From Candidatus Gallacutalibacter stercoravium (lineage in GTDB: Bacteria; Bacillota; Clostridia; Oscillospirales; Acutalibacteraceae), in the NCBI GenBank assembly GCA_018716975.1, contig DVJE01000033.1:1-40664 (forward strand): DNA of 40,664 nt, read 5' to 3'. Position numbers and translations under genes: made by a program. Shown here piece after piece: positions 14,157 to 21,446 of this stretch. Every line of letters starts with the position of its first letter. Within the stretch, counting starts at the first letter, position 1. The notes under the pieces are model-generated. The model worked only from the letters and a program-made list of their open reading frames with translations, was not told where the DNA came from and did no database searches.

Positions 14157-15347
14157 ATGAGTTTGCAACAAACACCTTCGGCCAATAGGCTGCATATCGG
14201 TTTATTCGGCAAGCGCAACAGCGGGAAATCCTCGCTGGTGAACGCATTAACCGGGCAGAACATCGCGCTGGTTTCAGATGTGGCGGGCACGACCACTGAT
14301 CCGGTGCAAAAGGCTATGGAAATCCACGGCCTTGGCCCCTGCTTGTTTATCGATACGGCGGGCTTTGACGACGAAGGGAATTTGGGCCGCCTTAGGGTAG
14401 AGAAAACCCGGCAAGCGCTGGAAAAAACAGATTTGGCGCTGCTGGTGTTTACCGATGAGGGCGACGAGATGGAAACCGGCTGGTACCGCCAGATCTGTGC
14501 AAAGAATATCCCTGTGGTAGCGGTGCTGAATCAGGTGGATAAGCTAACCGATCCAACAACAACAGCGCAAAGGCTGCAAGAGAAATTAGAGCAGCCGGTG
14601 GTGCCGGTCAGCGCGGCCACGGGCCGGGGTGTGGATAAGCTGCTGGCGGCGCTGGTGCGCGCAGTGCCCGAAGGATTTGGACAAGAGAGCATTACCGCTT
14701 CGCTGGTTTCGCCCAGCGATATTGTGCTGCTGGTTATGCCCCAGGATATTCAAGCCCCCAAAGGGCGTTTGATTTTGCCCCAGGTGCAAACCATTCGCGA
14801 CTTGTTGGATAGGCGCTGTGTGGTGGTGTGCGCCACCACCGATCGGTTGGATGAGGCGCTGGCCGGGTTAAAAGAGCCCCCCAAGCTGATTATCACCGAT
14901 TCGCAGGTGTTTGCCCAGGTGTATGAAAAAAAGCCGCCGCAAAGTTTGCTAACCTCTTTCTCGGTGCTTTTTGCCAAGTTTAAGGGGGATATCAACGCCT
15001 TTGTGCAGGGAGCAGCGGCCATCGATCAGCTTACGGCGGATTCCCGCGTGCTTATCGCAGAGGCTTGCACCCACGCCCCGTTGCAAGAGGATATCGGCCG
15101 GGTGAAAATTCCGCGTTTGTTGCGCAAACGAGTGGGGGAATCCTTGCAGGTGGATATCGTCAGCGGCACGGATTTTCCGGCCGATCTCAGCGGGTATCAA
15201 TTGGTGATCCACTGCGGCGCATGCATGTTTAACCGCAAATATGTGCTTTCGCGCATTGAGCAGGCGCAAAAGCAAGGGGTGCCGATTACCAACTATGGGG
15301 TGGCCATCGCCAAGCTAAGCGGCATTTTAGACAAGGTGAGCTATTAA
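14157..15347 (+). CDS. hydF: HydF, GTPase scaffold for [FeFe]-hydrogenase maturation
   Basis: HydF carries the assembled 2Fe subcluster and delivers it to apo-hydrogenase; GTP hydrolysis drives exchange. The 396-residue protein shows the GTPase P-loop GKRNSGKSS (18-26), switch region DVAGTTTDPV, DTAGFDD and NQVDK. The C-terminal cluster-binding motif is EACTHAP (C304, H306) and IHCGACMFNRK (C353, C356), the CxH and HCxxC signature of HydF. It starts 81 bases after hydG in the same operon and is followed by a strong terminator. All signature residues are present. Confidence 0.97.
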   Translation: MSLQQTPSANRLHIGLFGKRNSGKSSLVNALTGQNIALVSDVAGTTTDPVQKAMEIHGLGPCLFIDTAGFDDEGNLGRLRVEKTRQALEKTDLALLVFTDEGDEMETGWYRQICAKNIPVVAVLNQVDKLTDPTTTAQRLQEKLEQPVVPVSAATGRGVDKLLAALVRAVPEGFGQESITASLVSPSDIVLLVMPQDIQAPKGRLILPQVQTIRDLLDRRCVVVCATTDRLDEALAGLKEPPKLIITDSQVFAQVYEKKPPQSLLTSFSVLFAKFKGDINAFVQGAAAIDQLTADSRVLIAEACTHAPLQEDIGRVKIPRLLRKRVGESLQVDIVSGTDFPADLSGYQLVIHCGACMFNRKYVLSRIEQAQKQGVPITNYGVAIAKLSGILDKVSY

Positions 15348-15461
15348 TCCGCGCCCGCTTTGCTGCGCTTAACGAAAAAGAGGCTTGTTGTTTGCCACCA
15401 AGCGGCGATGATAGCAACGAGGCTCTGCGCTAAAACTAAAAATGGAATAATGGAATAAGGG

Positions 15462-15513
15462 GCGGCGCGCTTGCAGCTATTTCGGCAAAGCAGGCGCGTC
15501 GCTTTTTGTTTTT
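15462..15513 (+). terminator. Strong intrinsic terminator of the hyd maturation operon
   Basis: GCGGCGCGCTTGC (15462-15474) pairs with GCAGGCGCGTCGC (15490-15502) with two G-T wobbles, followed by TTTTTGTTTTT. It lies about 115 bases after the hydF stop. Confidence 0.85.
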
Positions 15514-15876
15514 GACCTGTTGAGGTTCGCTACAGATGAGGGCGAGCGTGACCCGCAAAATAGAACACGTTGCGGATTTTGGCGCAAAACGGCGCATATT
15601 GGCCGCCCTGGTCGCCCTGTATTTTTAATTTTTTGTAAAATTCGGGCGTATACCCCCCATTGGGTGAAGGAGGAGGGCACTACCGGTTTGACTTGTATAA
15701 CGATTCGGGGTAAAATATTGCTTGGCTGGGTTTATCACGAGGCTGCTGAATGGAGAAAAAGACTGACGGCCCGGCTTTTGTTTTTTGCATTCTGTTATGC
15801 GCAATGCTGCAAAGAGGCTGATGCAGGCGGCCGGTTTCGCGTGCTGTTTGAAGAAGCCGGATAGGAGTTGGCTAGA
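15514..15876. other. Non-coding region with a promoter and possible dispersed repeat
   Basis: The stretch between the HydF terminator and the DUF815 gene has open frames on both strands (15520-15864 on +, 15477-15680 on -) but neither has a convincing ribosome site or coding character. The + peptide, rich in R, C and W, looks like translated non-coding DNA, and the presence of long open frames on both strands is a pattern seen in dispersed intergenic repeats. A clear promoter at 15688 implies a leader of about 150 bases for the next gene, with a 23-codon ATG frame at 15750 of doubtful value. Confidence 0.4.
15688..15716 (+). promoter_or_regulatory. Sigma-A promoter for the DUF815 ATPase gene
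   Basis: TTGACT (15688-15693), 17 bases, TAAAAT (15711-15716): five of six matches in each hexamer with ideal spacing. Expected start near 15723. Confidence 0.7.
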
Positions 15877-17133
15877 ATGGAACGAGCGCAAGAGGCGGCG
15901 TTTGCCCTCGCCTCTTTGTCGGTATATAAGGGAATATTAAATCGCACGGTGCCGCGTGCTTTTTACCGGTTGTTGCGCGCTTATGATGCGCCGCCGCTGG
16001 AGTTTGCCGCAGCGTGGGGGGAGTTTTTTTCTCTGCTGTGCAACCGGGGCTACAGCGACGATCTGGCGGCATGTATATCCGAAACCGTGCTGTTTGATGA
16101 AAATGCCTTTTCCCGCGCGGCGGCTGCCGGCCGGGAAGAACAGTTGCCCGGTCAGGTGATGGAAGCGGTAAAGCGGGATATCGGCTTGTTGCTGGAGGTG
16201 TCTCGCCTAACGCCGGAGCAAATTTTGCAAAGTTACTTGCATCGGGAGGAACTGTGCGGCATGGGGGCTACCCTGCCCGGCTGGGCGGTGGGGCGCCCGG
16301 TTGCGCAGCTTGCCGGAAAGATAGAGGATTGTGTGGCGCAGATGGCGGCTTATTACCGCCGCAACGGCTGCGGTATGTATGCCCGCTACCGCGCTTTTAT
16401 TTGGCAAGATGGGGGCATTGAGCCGGTGCGCTACCCGGATCCGATTCAATTAAGCAGCTTAAAGGGCTACGAGGTTCCCCGGGGCAGGGTGCTGGATAAC
16501 ACCTTGGCCTTTTTAGAGGGGTTGCCCGCCAACAACTGTTTGCTGTATGGCGACCGGGGAACGGGCAAATCTTCTACGGTAAAGGCGATACTAAACGAGT
16601 ATTATTCCCGCGGATTGCGCATGGTGGAAATGCCTAAAGAGAGGTTGCAGGACTTTCCCAAACTGGTGGATCAAATTGCGCCGCTGCCGCTGTGCTTCAT
16701 TATTTATATCGACGATCTTTCCTTCTCGCAACAAGACGATACCTTTGCTGCGCTCAAGGCGGTATTAGAGGGTGGGTTGGCAGCCCGCCCGGCAAATGCC
16801 CTGATTTACGCCACTTCTAACCGGCGCCACCTGCTGCGGGAGCGCTTTTCCGATAGGGAAGGCGACGAGGTGCACCGGGGCGACACCATACAAGAAAGCC
16901 TGTCGCTGTCTGATCGGTTTGGTTTGGCGGTGAATTTCTCGGTGCCCGGTAAAGAGAGCTATTTAGAAATTGTAAGGGCGTTGGCGCTGGAACGCGGCCT
17001 AGAAGCGCAGCTGCCCCAGCTGGAAGCCGGCGCCGAGCGTTGGGCTTTGGAACGGGGCGGGCGCTCTCCGCGTTGTGCGCGCCAATATGTGGCCTTGGCC
17101 GAATCCCGGTTAAGGCGCGGTTTACCCTTGTGA
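15877..17133 (+). CDS. DUF815-family AAA-type ATPase
   Basis: A 418-residue protein from ATG 15877, with ATAGGAG about nine bases upstream (a TTG three codons earlier sits on top of the ribosome site). The C-terminal half is a DUF815 P-loop ATPase: NCLLYGDRGTGKSS is Walker A (about 225-232), FIIYIDDLSF is Walker B, IYATSNRRHLL is the sensor-like strand, and LSLSDRFGLAVNFSVPGKESY is the family hallmark. The N-terminal 190 residues are helical and poorly conserved, as in other members. Family function is unknown; these proteins are widespread, usually single-gene, AAA+ ATPases. It ends 65 bases before the lipoprotein gene. Confidence 0.85.
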   Translation: MERAQEAAFALASLSVYKGILNRTVPRAFYRLLRAYDAPPLEFAAAWGEFFSLLCNRGYSDDLAACISETVLFDENAFSRAAAAGREEQLPGQVMEAVKRDIGLLLEVSRLTPEQILQSYLHREELCGMGATLPGWAVGRPVAQLAGKIEDCVAQMAAYYRRNGCGMYARYRAFIWQDGGIEPVRYPDPIQLSSLKGYEVPRGRVLDNTLAFLEGLPANNCLLYGDRGTGKSSTVKAILNEYYSRGLRMVEMPKERLQDFPKLVDQIAPLPLCFIIYIDDLSFSQQDDTFAALKAVLEGGLAARPANALIYATSNRRHLLRERFSDREGDEVHRGDTIQESLSLSDRFGLAVNFSVPGKESYLEIVRALALERGLEAQLPQLEAGAERWALERGGRSPRCARQYVALAESRLRRGLPL

Positions 17134-17198
17134 TTTGTTTGCCGGGCGGTTTGCACGGCATGGACGGCATGGATGGCAAACAGGAAAGGAGAATTGGT

Positions 17199-18515
17199 TT
17201 GAAAAAGCTTTTGCTGCGAATGGTTTCGCTGGTTTTGGTTATGAGTATGGCGGCGCTGCTGTTTTCCGGCTGTTCCGGCGGCGGAGAAGATAGCTCCGGC
17301 TTTACAGAAGACGATTATCCGGTTACGGTGGGGAACGTTCAGTTTGATCATTCGCCAACAGGCGTGGTGGTGCTTTCTCCATCGTTGGCCGATATTGTGC
17401 TGGCCACCAATTATGAGCTGTCTTTGGTGGGCAGAAGCGAAGAGTGCACCCAAGAGGATTTGGCGGTATTGCCCACCGTGGGCAACGCTACGGCGGTAAG
17501 CACAGATGCGATTATTGCTTTGAGCCCGGAACTGGTGTTAACCGATCAGGCCTTGAGCGAGGAACAGACCCAAACTTTGCAAAACGCCGGGATCCAGGTG
17601 TTGGTTTTACAATCCGCCACCACTCGTGAAGAAATTGAGGTGCTGTATGCCAATGTGGGCTCGATTTTAGGCGGCGCCCAAACCGGCAATGCCAAGGCGG
17701 TAAAGGTAGCCCAAAGCATCTTTAAAAGTTTAGATGATATTAACCGGGGCATACCCGAATCAGAAGTGCTGGTAACCGCCTGCTATCTTTATGATTTAGA
17801 CGGTCAGGCGGCTACGGGCGACACGCTGGGCGGTAAGCTGATTGAATATGCAGGCGCTGTGAACGTGCTAAGCGACAGCCAGAACGGGCGCTATGAGCGG
17901 CAATCGCTGGTGCTTGGCAATCCCACCTATATTTTTTGCCAGCCGGGTGTAAAGAGCCAGCTGGAGCAAGATGAGGAGCTTTCGCAACTTGCGGCCGTAC
18001 AAGAGGGCCGGGTTTTTGAAATGGAAAGCTCGCTGATGCAGTGGCAAGGCTATACGCTGATGGATGCGGTTATCTTTATGGCGGGCAGCATGTATCCGGA
18101 ACTGCTGGAAAATTCTTCTTCGCAAGAAGCTTCTTCAGAGCCCTCGTCAGAGGAGGGGACAGATTCGCAGCCTTCATCTGATGCTTCCAGCGAAGCGCCT
18201 TCCGACAGTTCTTCGCAGCAAGACGCTTCTTCTCAAGCGTCCTCTTCCAGCGGACAAAACCCCTTCCCCGCAGGAACGGTATTGCAATATGGGGATACCG
18301 GCGAGAATGTAACAAAATTGCAGCAAAGGCTTTATGATTTGCGTTATCTGTACAACGAACCCAACGGAACCTTTGACGATGCCACCCAAGAGGCGGTGGT
18401 GAACTTCCAATTCCAAATGACCATGGATGGAAAATACAACCATTTGGCAGATGGCGTTGCCAACGATGAACTATTTGAGTTGCTGTTTGCCGACGACGTG
18501 CAGCCTAGGGTATAA
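17199..18515 (+). CDS. Substrate-binding lipoprotein (FepB/BtuF type) fused to a peptidoglycan-binding domain
   Basis: A 438-residue protein from TTG 17199 (AGGAAAGGAG seven bases upstream). A lipoprotein signal with lipobox LLFSGC puts the lipid on C25. Residues about 45-310 resemble the periplasmic-binding fold of iron-siderophore/B12 uptake (PF01497-like): GVVVLSPSLADIVLATNYELSLVGRS, TDAIIALSPELVLT, and late GYTLMDAVIFMAGSMYPEL. A Ser/Glu/Gln-rich linker of about 55 residues follows. Residues about 370-438 form a PF01471-like peptidoglycan-binding domain (LQYGDTGENVTKLQQRLYDL, then GTFDDATQEAVVNFQ). No permease or ATPase gene is adjacent, so the ligand is unknown. The fusion would hold the receptor to both membrane and wall. 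Confidence 0.8.
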   Translation: MKKLLLRMVSLVLVMSMAALLFSGCSGGGEDSSGFTEDDYPVTVGNVQFDHSPTGVVVLSPSLADIVLATNYELSLVGRSEECTQEDLAVLPTVGNATAVSTDAIIALSPELVLTDQALSEEQTQTLQNAGIQVLVLQSATTREEIEVLYANVGSILGGAQTGNAKAVKVAQSIFKSLDDINRGIPESEVLVTACYLYDLDGQAATGDTLGGKLIEYAGAVNVLSDSQNGRYERQSLVLGNPTYIFCQPGVKSQLEQDEELSQLAAVQEGRVFEMESSLMQWQGYTLMDAVIFMAGSMYPELLENSSSQEASSEPSSEEGTDSQPSSDASSEAPSDSSSQQDASSQASSSSGQNPFPAGTVLQYGDTGENVTKLQQRLYDLRYLYNEPNGTFDDATQEAVVNFQFQMTMDGKYNHLADGVANDELFELLFADDVQPRV

Positions 18516-18523
18516 ACACACAA

Positions 18524-18553
18524 GGGCCGCCTTCCAATATTGGAAGGCGGCCC
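18524..18553. terminator. Perfect 15-bp inverted repeat terminator
   Basis: GGGCCGCCTTCCAAT (18524-18538) is followed at once by its reverse complement, ending at 18553; the loop must come from the centre of the palindrome. The flanking T-tract on + is weak (TTATATGCTTTTATG). It separates the lipoprotein gene from the converging regulator gene. Confidence 0.7.
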
Positions 18554-18637
18554 TTATATGCTTTTATGCTTTGCATAAAGTTATGCAACCTGTTTGGCGG
18601 TGCAAAATAGGGTGAGGCTTTTTTAGCGTTGAGCCCT

Positions 18638-19093
18638 TTAATCCTTTTTGTCGGCGGAATTATCCGGCTTGCCGGCTGCATCTCCTTTTTGTGCATCTGC
18701 ACCCTTTTCGCGTTTTTTATCGTGGCCCAAAAGGTCGTGGGCGATATCGATGAGTTGATCGCGCGCTTCGGCAGGAAGCAGCCGAAAATAGATAATCAGC
18801 CTCTTTTCCTGCTTAGAAAGCTCGTAAATATTGTAGGCGTTCTTGCCACCATACCGGCCCATGGATTTCATCAAGGGATCCCGTACGCTGCTATTGGGCG
18901 TTTCATCGTCTAAGATATCGGAATAGGAAACATTGAAAATCTTAGCCAATTTTACAATGGCATGAATATCGGGTGAAGTTTTGCCGGTTTCATAGTACGT
19001 ATAGGTGGAACGATCGATGTTTAACGCGTCAGCAATTTGCTGCTGCGTATAGCCACAGTTTTCGCGAAGTATTTTTAGTCTTTTTGATAACAT
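18638..19093 (-). CDS. XRE-family helix-turn-helix transcriptional regulator
   Basis: A 151-residue protein from ATG 19093 (AGAGG nine bases upstream; an ATG six codons earlier overlaps the ribosome site). Residues 1-60 are a Cro/C1-type HTH: MLSKRLKILRENCGYTQQQIADALNIDRSTYTYYE, then GKTSPDIHAIVKLAKIFNVSYSDIL. A middle region (about 60-115) with helices EKRLIIYFRLLPAEARDQLIDIA probably mediates dimerisation, and the last 30 residues are a charged tail (K, D, G, A). No phage genes are nearby, so a housekeeping or stress-type regulator is more likely than a prophage repressor. Its own promoter lies in the palindrome-rich AT region upstream. Confidence 0.85.
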   Translation of the reverse strand: MLSKRLKILRENCGYTQQQIADALNIDRSTYTYYETGKTSPDIHAIVKLAKIFNVSYSDILDDETPNSSVRDPLMKSMGRYGGKNAYNIYELSKQEKRLIIYFRLLPAEARDQLIDIAHDLLGHDKKREKGADAQKGDAAGKPDNSADKKD

Positions 19094-19111
19094 CGGAAGG
19101 CACCTCTCCAT

Positions 19112-19449
19112 TAGTTACTGTATGGGCATATGGCTTTTCCGCTCATATACGGCTATTTCTATTATAAAAAAACCGGCGGCTTATCACCTTTATTTGTGTT
19201 TAATGTTCACGTATATATAAAATTTTTAATTACAAAGTAAAAAATTGAATTTATTGTTTATTTTAATCGATAAATTATACCGATGTTATTTTAATTTCGT
19301 GAATAAAGGTGTAGTTTCATCGTTAAAGTGAGGATATTTTATTACAAAATATAAATATCCTTGGCGTTTAGCGCTTTGTGTAGGCGCGCAGGTGAAGGTA
19401 GGGCGGGGTGGTGTTGAAAAATAGGCAAAGAAAGAAACAAAGAAAATGC
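19112..19449. other. AT-rich intergenic region with palindromes (candidate operator region)
   Basis: No gene is visible. From 19180 to 19370 the sequence is strongly AT-rich. CACCTTTATT (19185-19194) recurs inverted as AATAAAGGTG (19302-19311); the first copy falls at the -35 position of the regulator's likely promoter (TATAAT on - at 19166-19161). AGGATATTT (19331-19339) and AAATATCCT (19353-19361) form a perfect 9-bp inverted repeat, and ATCG/CGAT arms frame 19266-19284. These could be regulator binding sites. Confidence 0.5.
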
Positions 19450-19478
19450 TTGACGAAACAAGGCCGGTTCTGTATAAT
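19450..19478 (+). promoter_or_regulatory. Promoter of tRNA-Thr
   Basis: TTGACG (19450-19455), 17 bases, TATAAT (19473-19478), 31 bases before the mature tRNA 5' end. Confidence 0.85.
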
Positions 19479-19509
19479 AGATTCGCATTGTGATAAGTTA
19501 CAATAAGAT

Positions 19510-19585
19510 GCTACTGTGGCTCAGTTGGTAGAGCAGCTGATTCGTAATCAGCAGGTCGCCGGTTCGAGTCCGGCCAGTAGCTCCA
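19510..19585 (+). tRNA. tRNA-Thr (CGT anticodon)
   Basis: A full cloverleaf of 76 bases: acceptor GCTACTG (19510-19516) with CAGTAGC (19575-19581), D stem GCTC/GAGC, anticodon stem GCTGA/TCAGC around TTCGTAA, T arm GCCGG-TTCGAGT-CCGGC, discriminator T and an encoded CCA (19583-19585). The anticodon CGT reads ACG threonine codons. It is a single-gene transcript with its own promoter and terminator. Confidence 0.97.
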
Positions 19586-19590
19586 GTCGA

Positions 19591-19629
19591 GAGCCTCGAC
19601 GCGCAAGTCGCGTTCGGGGCTCAGTTTTT
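19591..19629 (+). terminator. Terminator of tRNA-Thr
   Basis: GAGCCTCGACGCG (19591-19603) pairs with CGCGTTCGGGGCTC (19609-19622) with a bulge and wobble, then AGTTTTTATTT. Confidence 0.8.
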
Positions 19630-20010
19630 ATTTAGCCTATTCACTCGCGTTTATAGTGGGTATCTTTTTTGTAGCGTAAACCCAGGCCTGCGGTCGGCAA
19701 TTCGTAAGGGGTTGCCGGCCGTTTTTTATTTTGCAGCTCGGCCGGCAGTGGACATCTTTTTTGTCAACATAACCCAGCGGCAAGCTGCCGCACCCAATTC
19801 GCGCACCTCACATTGTGGGGTGCGTTTTCTTTTGCGCCCGCGCTTTCAGCATTCATTTTTTCAGTAGGACGGAGCCTAGACGCAATCCGTGTTCCAGGCT
19901 CGGCTTTTTGCTATCATCCATTTTCGGTAAAGAGCACAGCCGGGCGTCTTTGTTATCAACAAAACCCAGCGGTAAGCCGCGCCTTTCACATTTGTGGAGG
20001 GCGCTTTTTT
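19591..20010 (+). repeat. Array of decayed terminator-like repeat units downstream of tRNA-Thr
   Basis: Three related segments share TCTTT-(T)-TTGT, ACCCAG and (unit 2 and 3) CGGCAAGC or CGGTAAGC: 19661-19699, 19752-19791 and 19944-19980. Each is followed by a GC hairpin and T-run: GGTCGGCAA/TTGCCGGCC then TTTTTT (19692-19727), CGCACC/GGTGCG then TTTTCTTTT (19802-19833), GCGCC/GGCGC then TTTTTT (19979-20010). The tRNA terminator GAGCCTcGACGC is echoed at 19872 (GAGCCTaGACGC, then AGGCTC and TTTTT), again preceded by CAGTAG as at the tRNA 3' end. No gene is visible from 19586 to 20328. Confidence 0.6.
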
Positions 20011-20212
20011 AGTATGACGGCCATGGCGCCGGTTATAAGGTGCGGAAAATTTTTCAAAAGCAATTTTTCCATTCGGGCGGGGCGGCATGCATAAAACAAC
20101 TGCCCAGCTTGCCCATTGGCCCAAGCTTTATTTGCGCGCTGTTTATATGACGGTGCAGGCGGTGCGTTAAGAAGAAAGGTTTTGCTTTATTGTGTAAATT
20201 TGCAAGAAACTA

Positions 20213-20241
20213 TCGAAATTTATAACGATAACTGGTATAAT
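20213..20241 (+). promoter_or_regulatory. Promoter (extended -10) for the TIM-barrel gene
   Basis: TCGAAA (20213-20218), 17 bases, TATAAT (20236-20241) preceded by TGG. It is about 88 bases upstream of the ATG at 20329, which supports that start over upstream in-frame codons. Confidence 0.6.
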
Positions 20242-20328
20242 TCCTATGAGGGCATTGCTTTTTTGCTCAATACCTGCAAAATAAAAAGCAGCGCCGCAAC
20301 ACAGTTCCGTTTTAAAAGGGGGAACGTT

Positions 20329-21114
20329 ATGAAATTTGGTTGTTGTGCAGGCATAGAACGGTTGCCTGCCTTGCAGCGTATGGGTTTTGATTACATTGAG
20401 CTGAACCTATCGCAGCTAAGTTCTTTGCCGCAAGAGGAGTATATGGGTTGGCGCCAGGCAATTGACAACAGCGGTTTATACGCCGAGGCGTTTAACTGCA
20501 TGTTGCCGGGCGGCTGCGCTTTGGTTGGTCCCGGCCGCGATTTGGGTAAAATCCGCCAACTGCTCGAGGTGGGGTTTGCCCGTGCTGCCCAGTTGGGTGG
20601 AAAAATAGCGGTACTGGGCAGCGGAGGCGCGCGCAGGATTCCTGAAAATATGGATGCCGCCCGGGCCCAGGAGCAGCTGCTGGAAGCGGTTGACGCCATT
20701 GGCGCGTTGGCACAGGAAAACGGCCTATGCGTTGCGCTGGAGCCGTTGTGCCGAAAAGAAACCAACGTTATCAATTCGGTGGAAGAGGCTTGCCGTTTGG
20801 CGCGGTTGATAAACCGGCCGAATGTGCGCGTATTGGCGGATCTGTATCATATGTATCAAGAAGGAGAAGATGCGGGGCAAGTAAAGGCGGCGGATACATT
20901 ACTGGCGCACGTGCATATTGCCAATCCAGAGGGCCGCTATTATCCCGCGCCGCAGGATACATATCCGTATCATGCCTTTTTTGGCGCGTTAAACAAAATT
21001 GCTTACAACAGCCGTGTTAGCTTAGAGGCAAACGCCCGCAGCCAAGATTGCTGGGAGCAAGAGGTTGGGCAGGCGCTTGCTGTGCTTCGGCAAGCGGGTC
21101 CGGCGTCTGCGTGA
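20329..21114 (+). CDS. Sugar phosphate isomerase/epimerase-like TIM-barrel protein
   Basis: A 261-residue protein from ATG 20329 (AAAAGGGGG upstream). It has the xylose-isomerase-like TIM-barrel pattern (PF01261): N-terminal MKFGCCAGIERLPALQRMGFDYIELNL, central AAQLGGKIAVLGSGGARRIPE, LCVALEPLCRKETNVINSVEEACRL with the metal-binding Glu, VRVLADLYHMYQEGED with Asp and His, LAHVHIANPEGRYYP, and RVSLEANAR with a last Glu. This set of acidic and His residues is the divalent-metal site of sugar isomerases/epimerases such as tagatose/psicose epimerases, IolE and IolH. The substrate cannot be assigned and no sugar operon surrounds it. It is monocistronic. Confidence 0.82.
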   Translation: MKFGCCAGIERLPALQRMGFDYIELNLSQLSSLPQEEYMGWRQAIDNSGLYAEAFNCMLPGGCALVGPGRDLGKIRQLLEVGFARAAQLGGKIAVLGSGGARRIPENMDAARAQEQLLEAVDAIGALAQENGLCVALEPLCRKETNVINSVEEACRLARLINRPNVRVLADLYHMYQEGEDAGQVKAADTLLAHVHIANPEGRYYPAPQDTYPYHAFFGALNKIAYNSRVSLEANARSQDCWEQEVGQALAVLRQAGPASA

Positions 21115-21336
21115 ACGCCGGGCAAAAATGTGAGAAAAAATTTTTTTAAAAATCTTGCAAGGCCGCGCGTTTTACCTGCGTCACAAGCGAGCCGGTTTGC
21201 TGTTTCACCGGCGGTGCGGCGCAGTTTTTCAACAAAAATGGCAGCGGCGCAAGGCAGCGGTGCAACGTGACGCTTTCAATCCTGCATAGACGCGTTTTAT
21301 AAACGAGTGCGCCTAGTCGCACGGGGCAAAACGTAC
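21115..21336. other. Non-coding region before the hydrogenase operon promoter
   Basis: No gene is visible. An A/T block (AAAAAATTTTTTTAAAAA) follows the TIM-barrel gene, and GCCGGT/ACCGGC arms form a hairpin at about 21190-21213 with a T-run some distance away (21226-21230), which may be a poor terminator. GTGCG/CGCAC arms lie near 21307-21322. Confidence 0.35.
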
Positions 21337-21365
21337 TTGCACACAGCAAAGGCAACTGCTATAAT
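21337..21365 (+). promoter_or_regulatory. Promoter (extended -10) of the ferredoxin-hydS-PP2C-hydA operon
   Basis: TTGCAC (21337-21342), 17 bases, TATAAT (21360-21365) preceded by TGC. Expected start near 21372, giving a leader of about 75 bases. Confidence 0.75.
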
Positions 21366-21374
21366 AGGCTTGAA

Positions 21375-21392
21375 CTGTTAAAAAATTAACAC
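21375..21392. promoter_or_regulatory. Rex-type operator overlapping the start of transcription
   Basis: C-TGTTAA-AAAA-TTAACA-C: the inner 16 bases are a perfect match to the Rex consensus TTGTTAANNNNTTAACAA lacking only the outermost T and A. The site starts about three bases after the expected transcription start, where a bound repressor would block initiation. Rex is the NADH/NAD+-sensing repressor of fermentation and hydrogenase genes in Firmicutes; the rex gene itself is not in the window. Confidence 0.8.
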
Positions 21393-21446
21393 AATTTTCC
21401 GCTCATATGGGAAGGTTGAGCGGTTGTAGAAGGGGTGGAAAAACGC

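Noticed and set aside
18638-19093. XRE protein as a phage repressor
   Set aside because: No phage genes on either side, and the long extra domain with charged tail does not fit a C1-type repressor.
19510-20328. Prophage or integrative element at tRNA-Thr
   Set aside because: No integrase, no clear full-length att duplicate and no cargo genes. Only decayed repeats are present.
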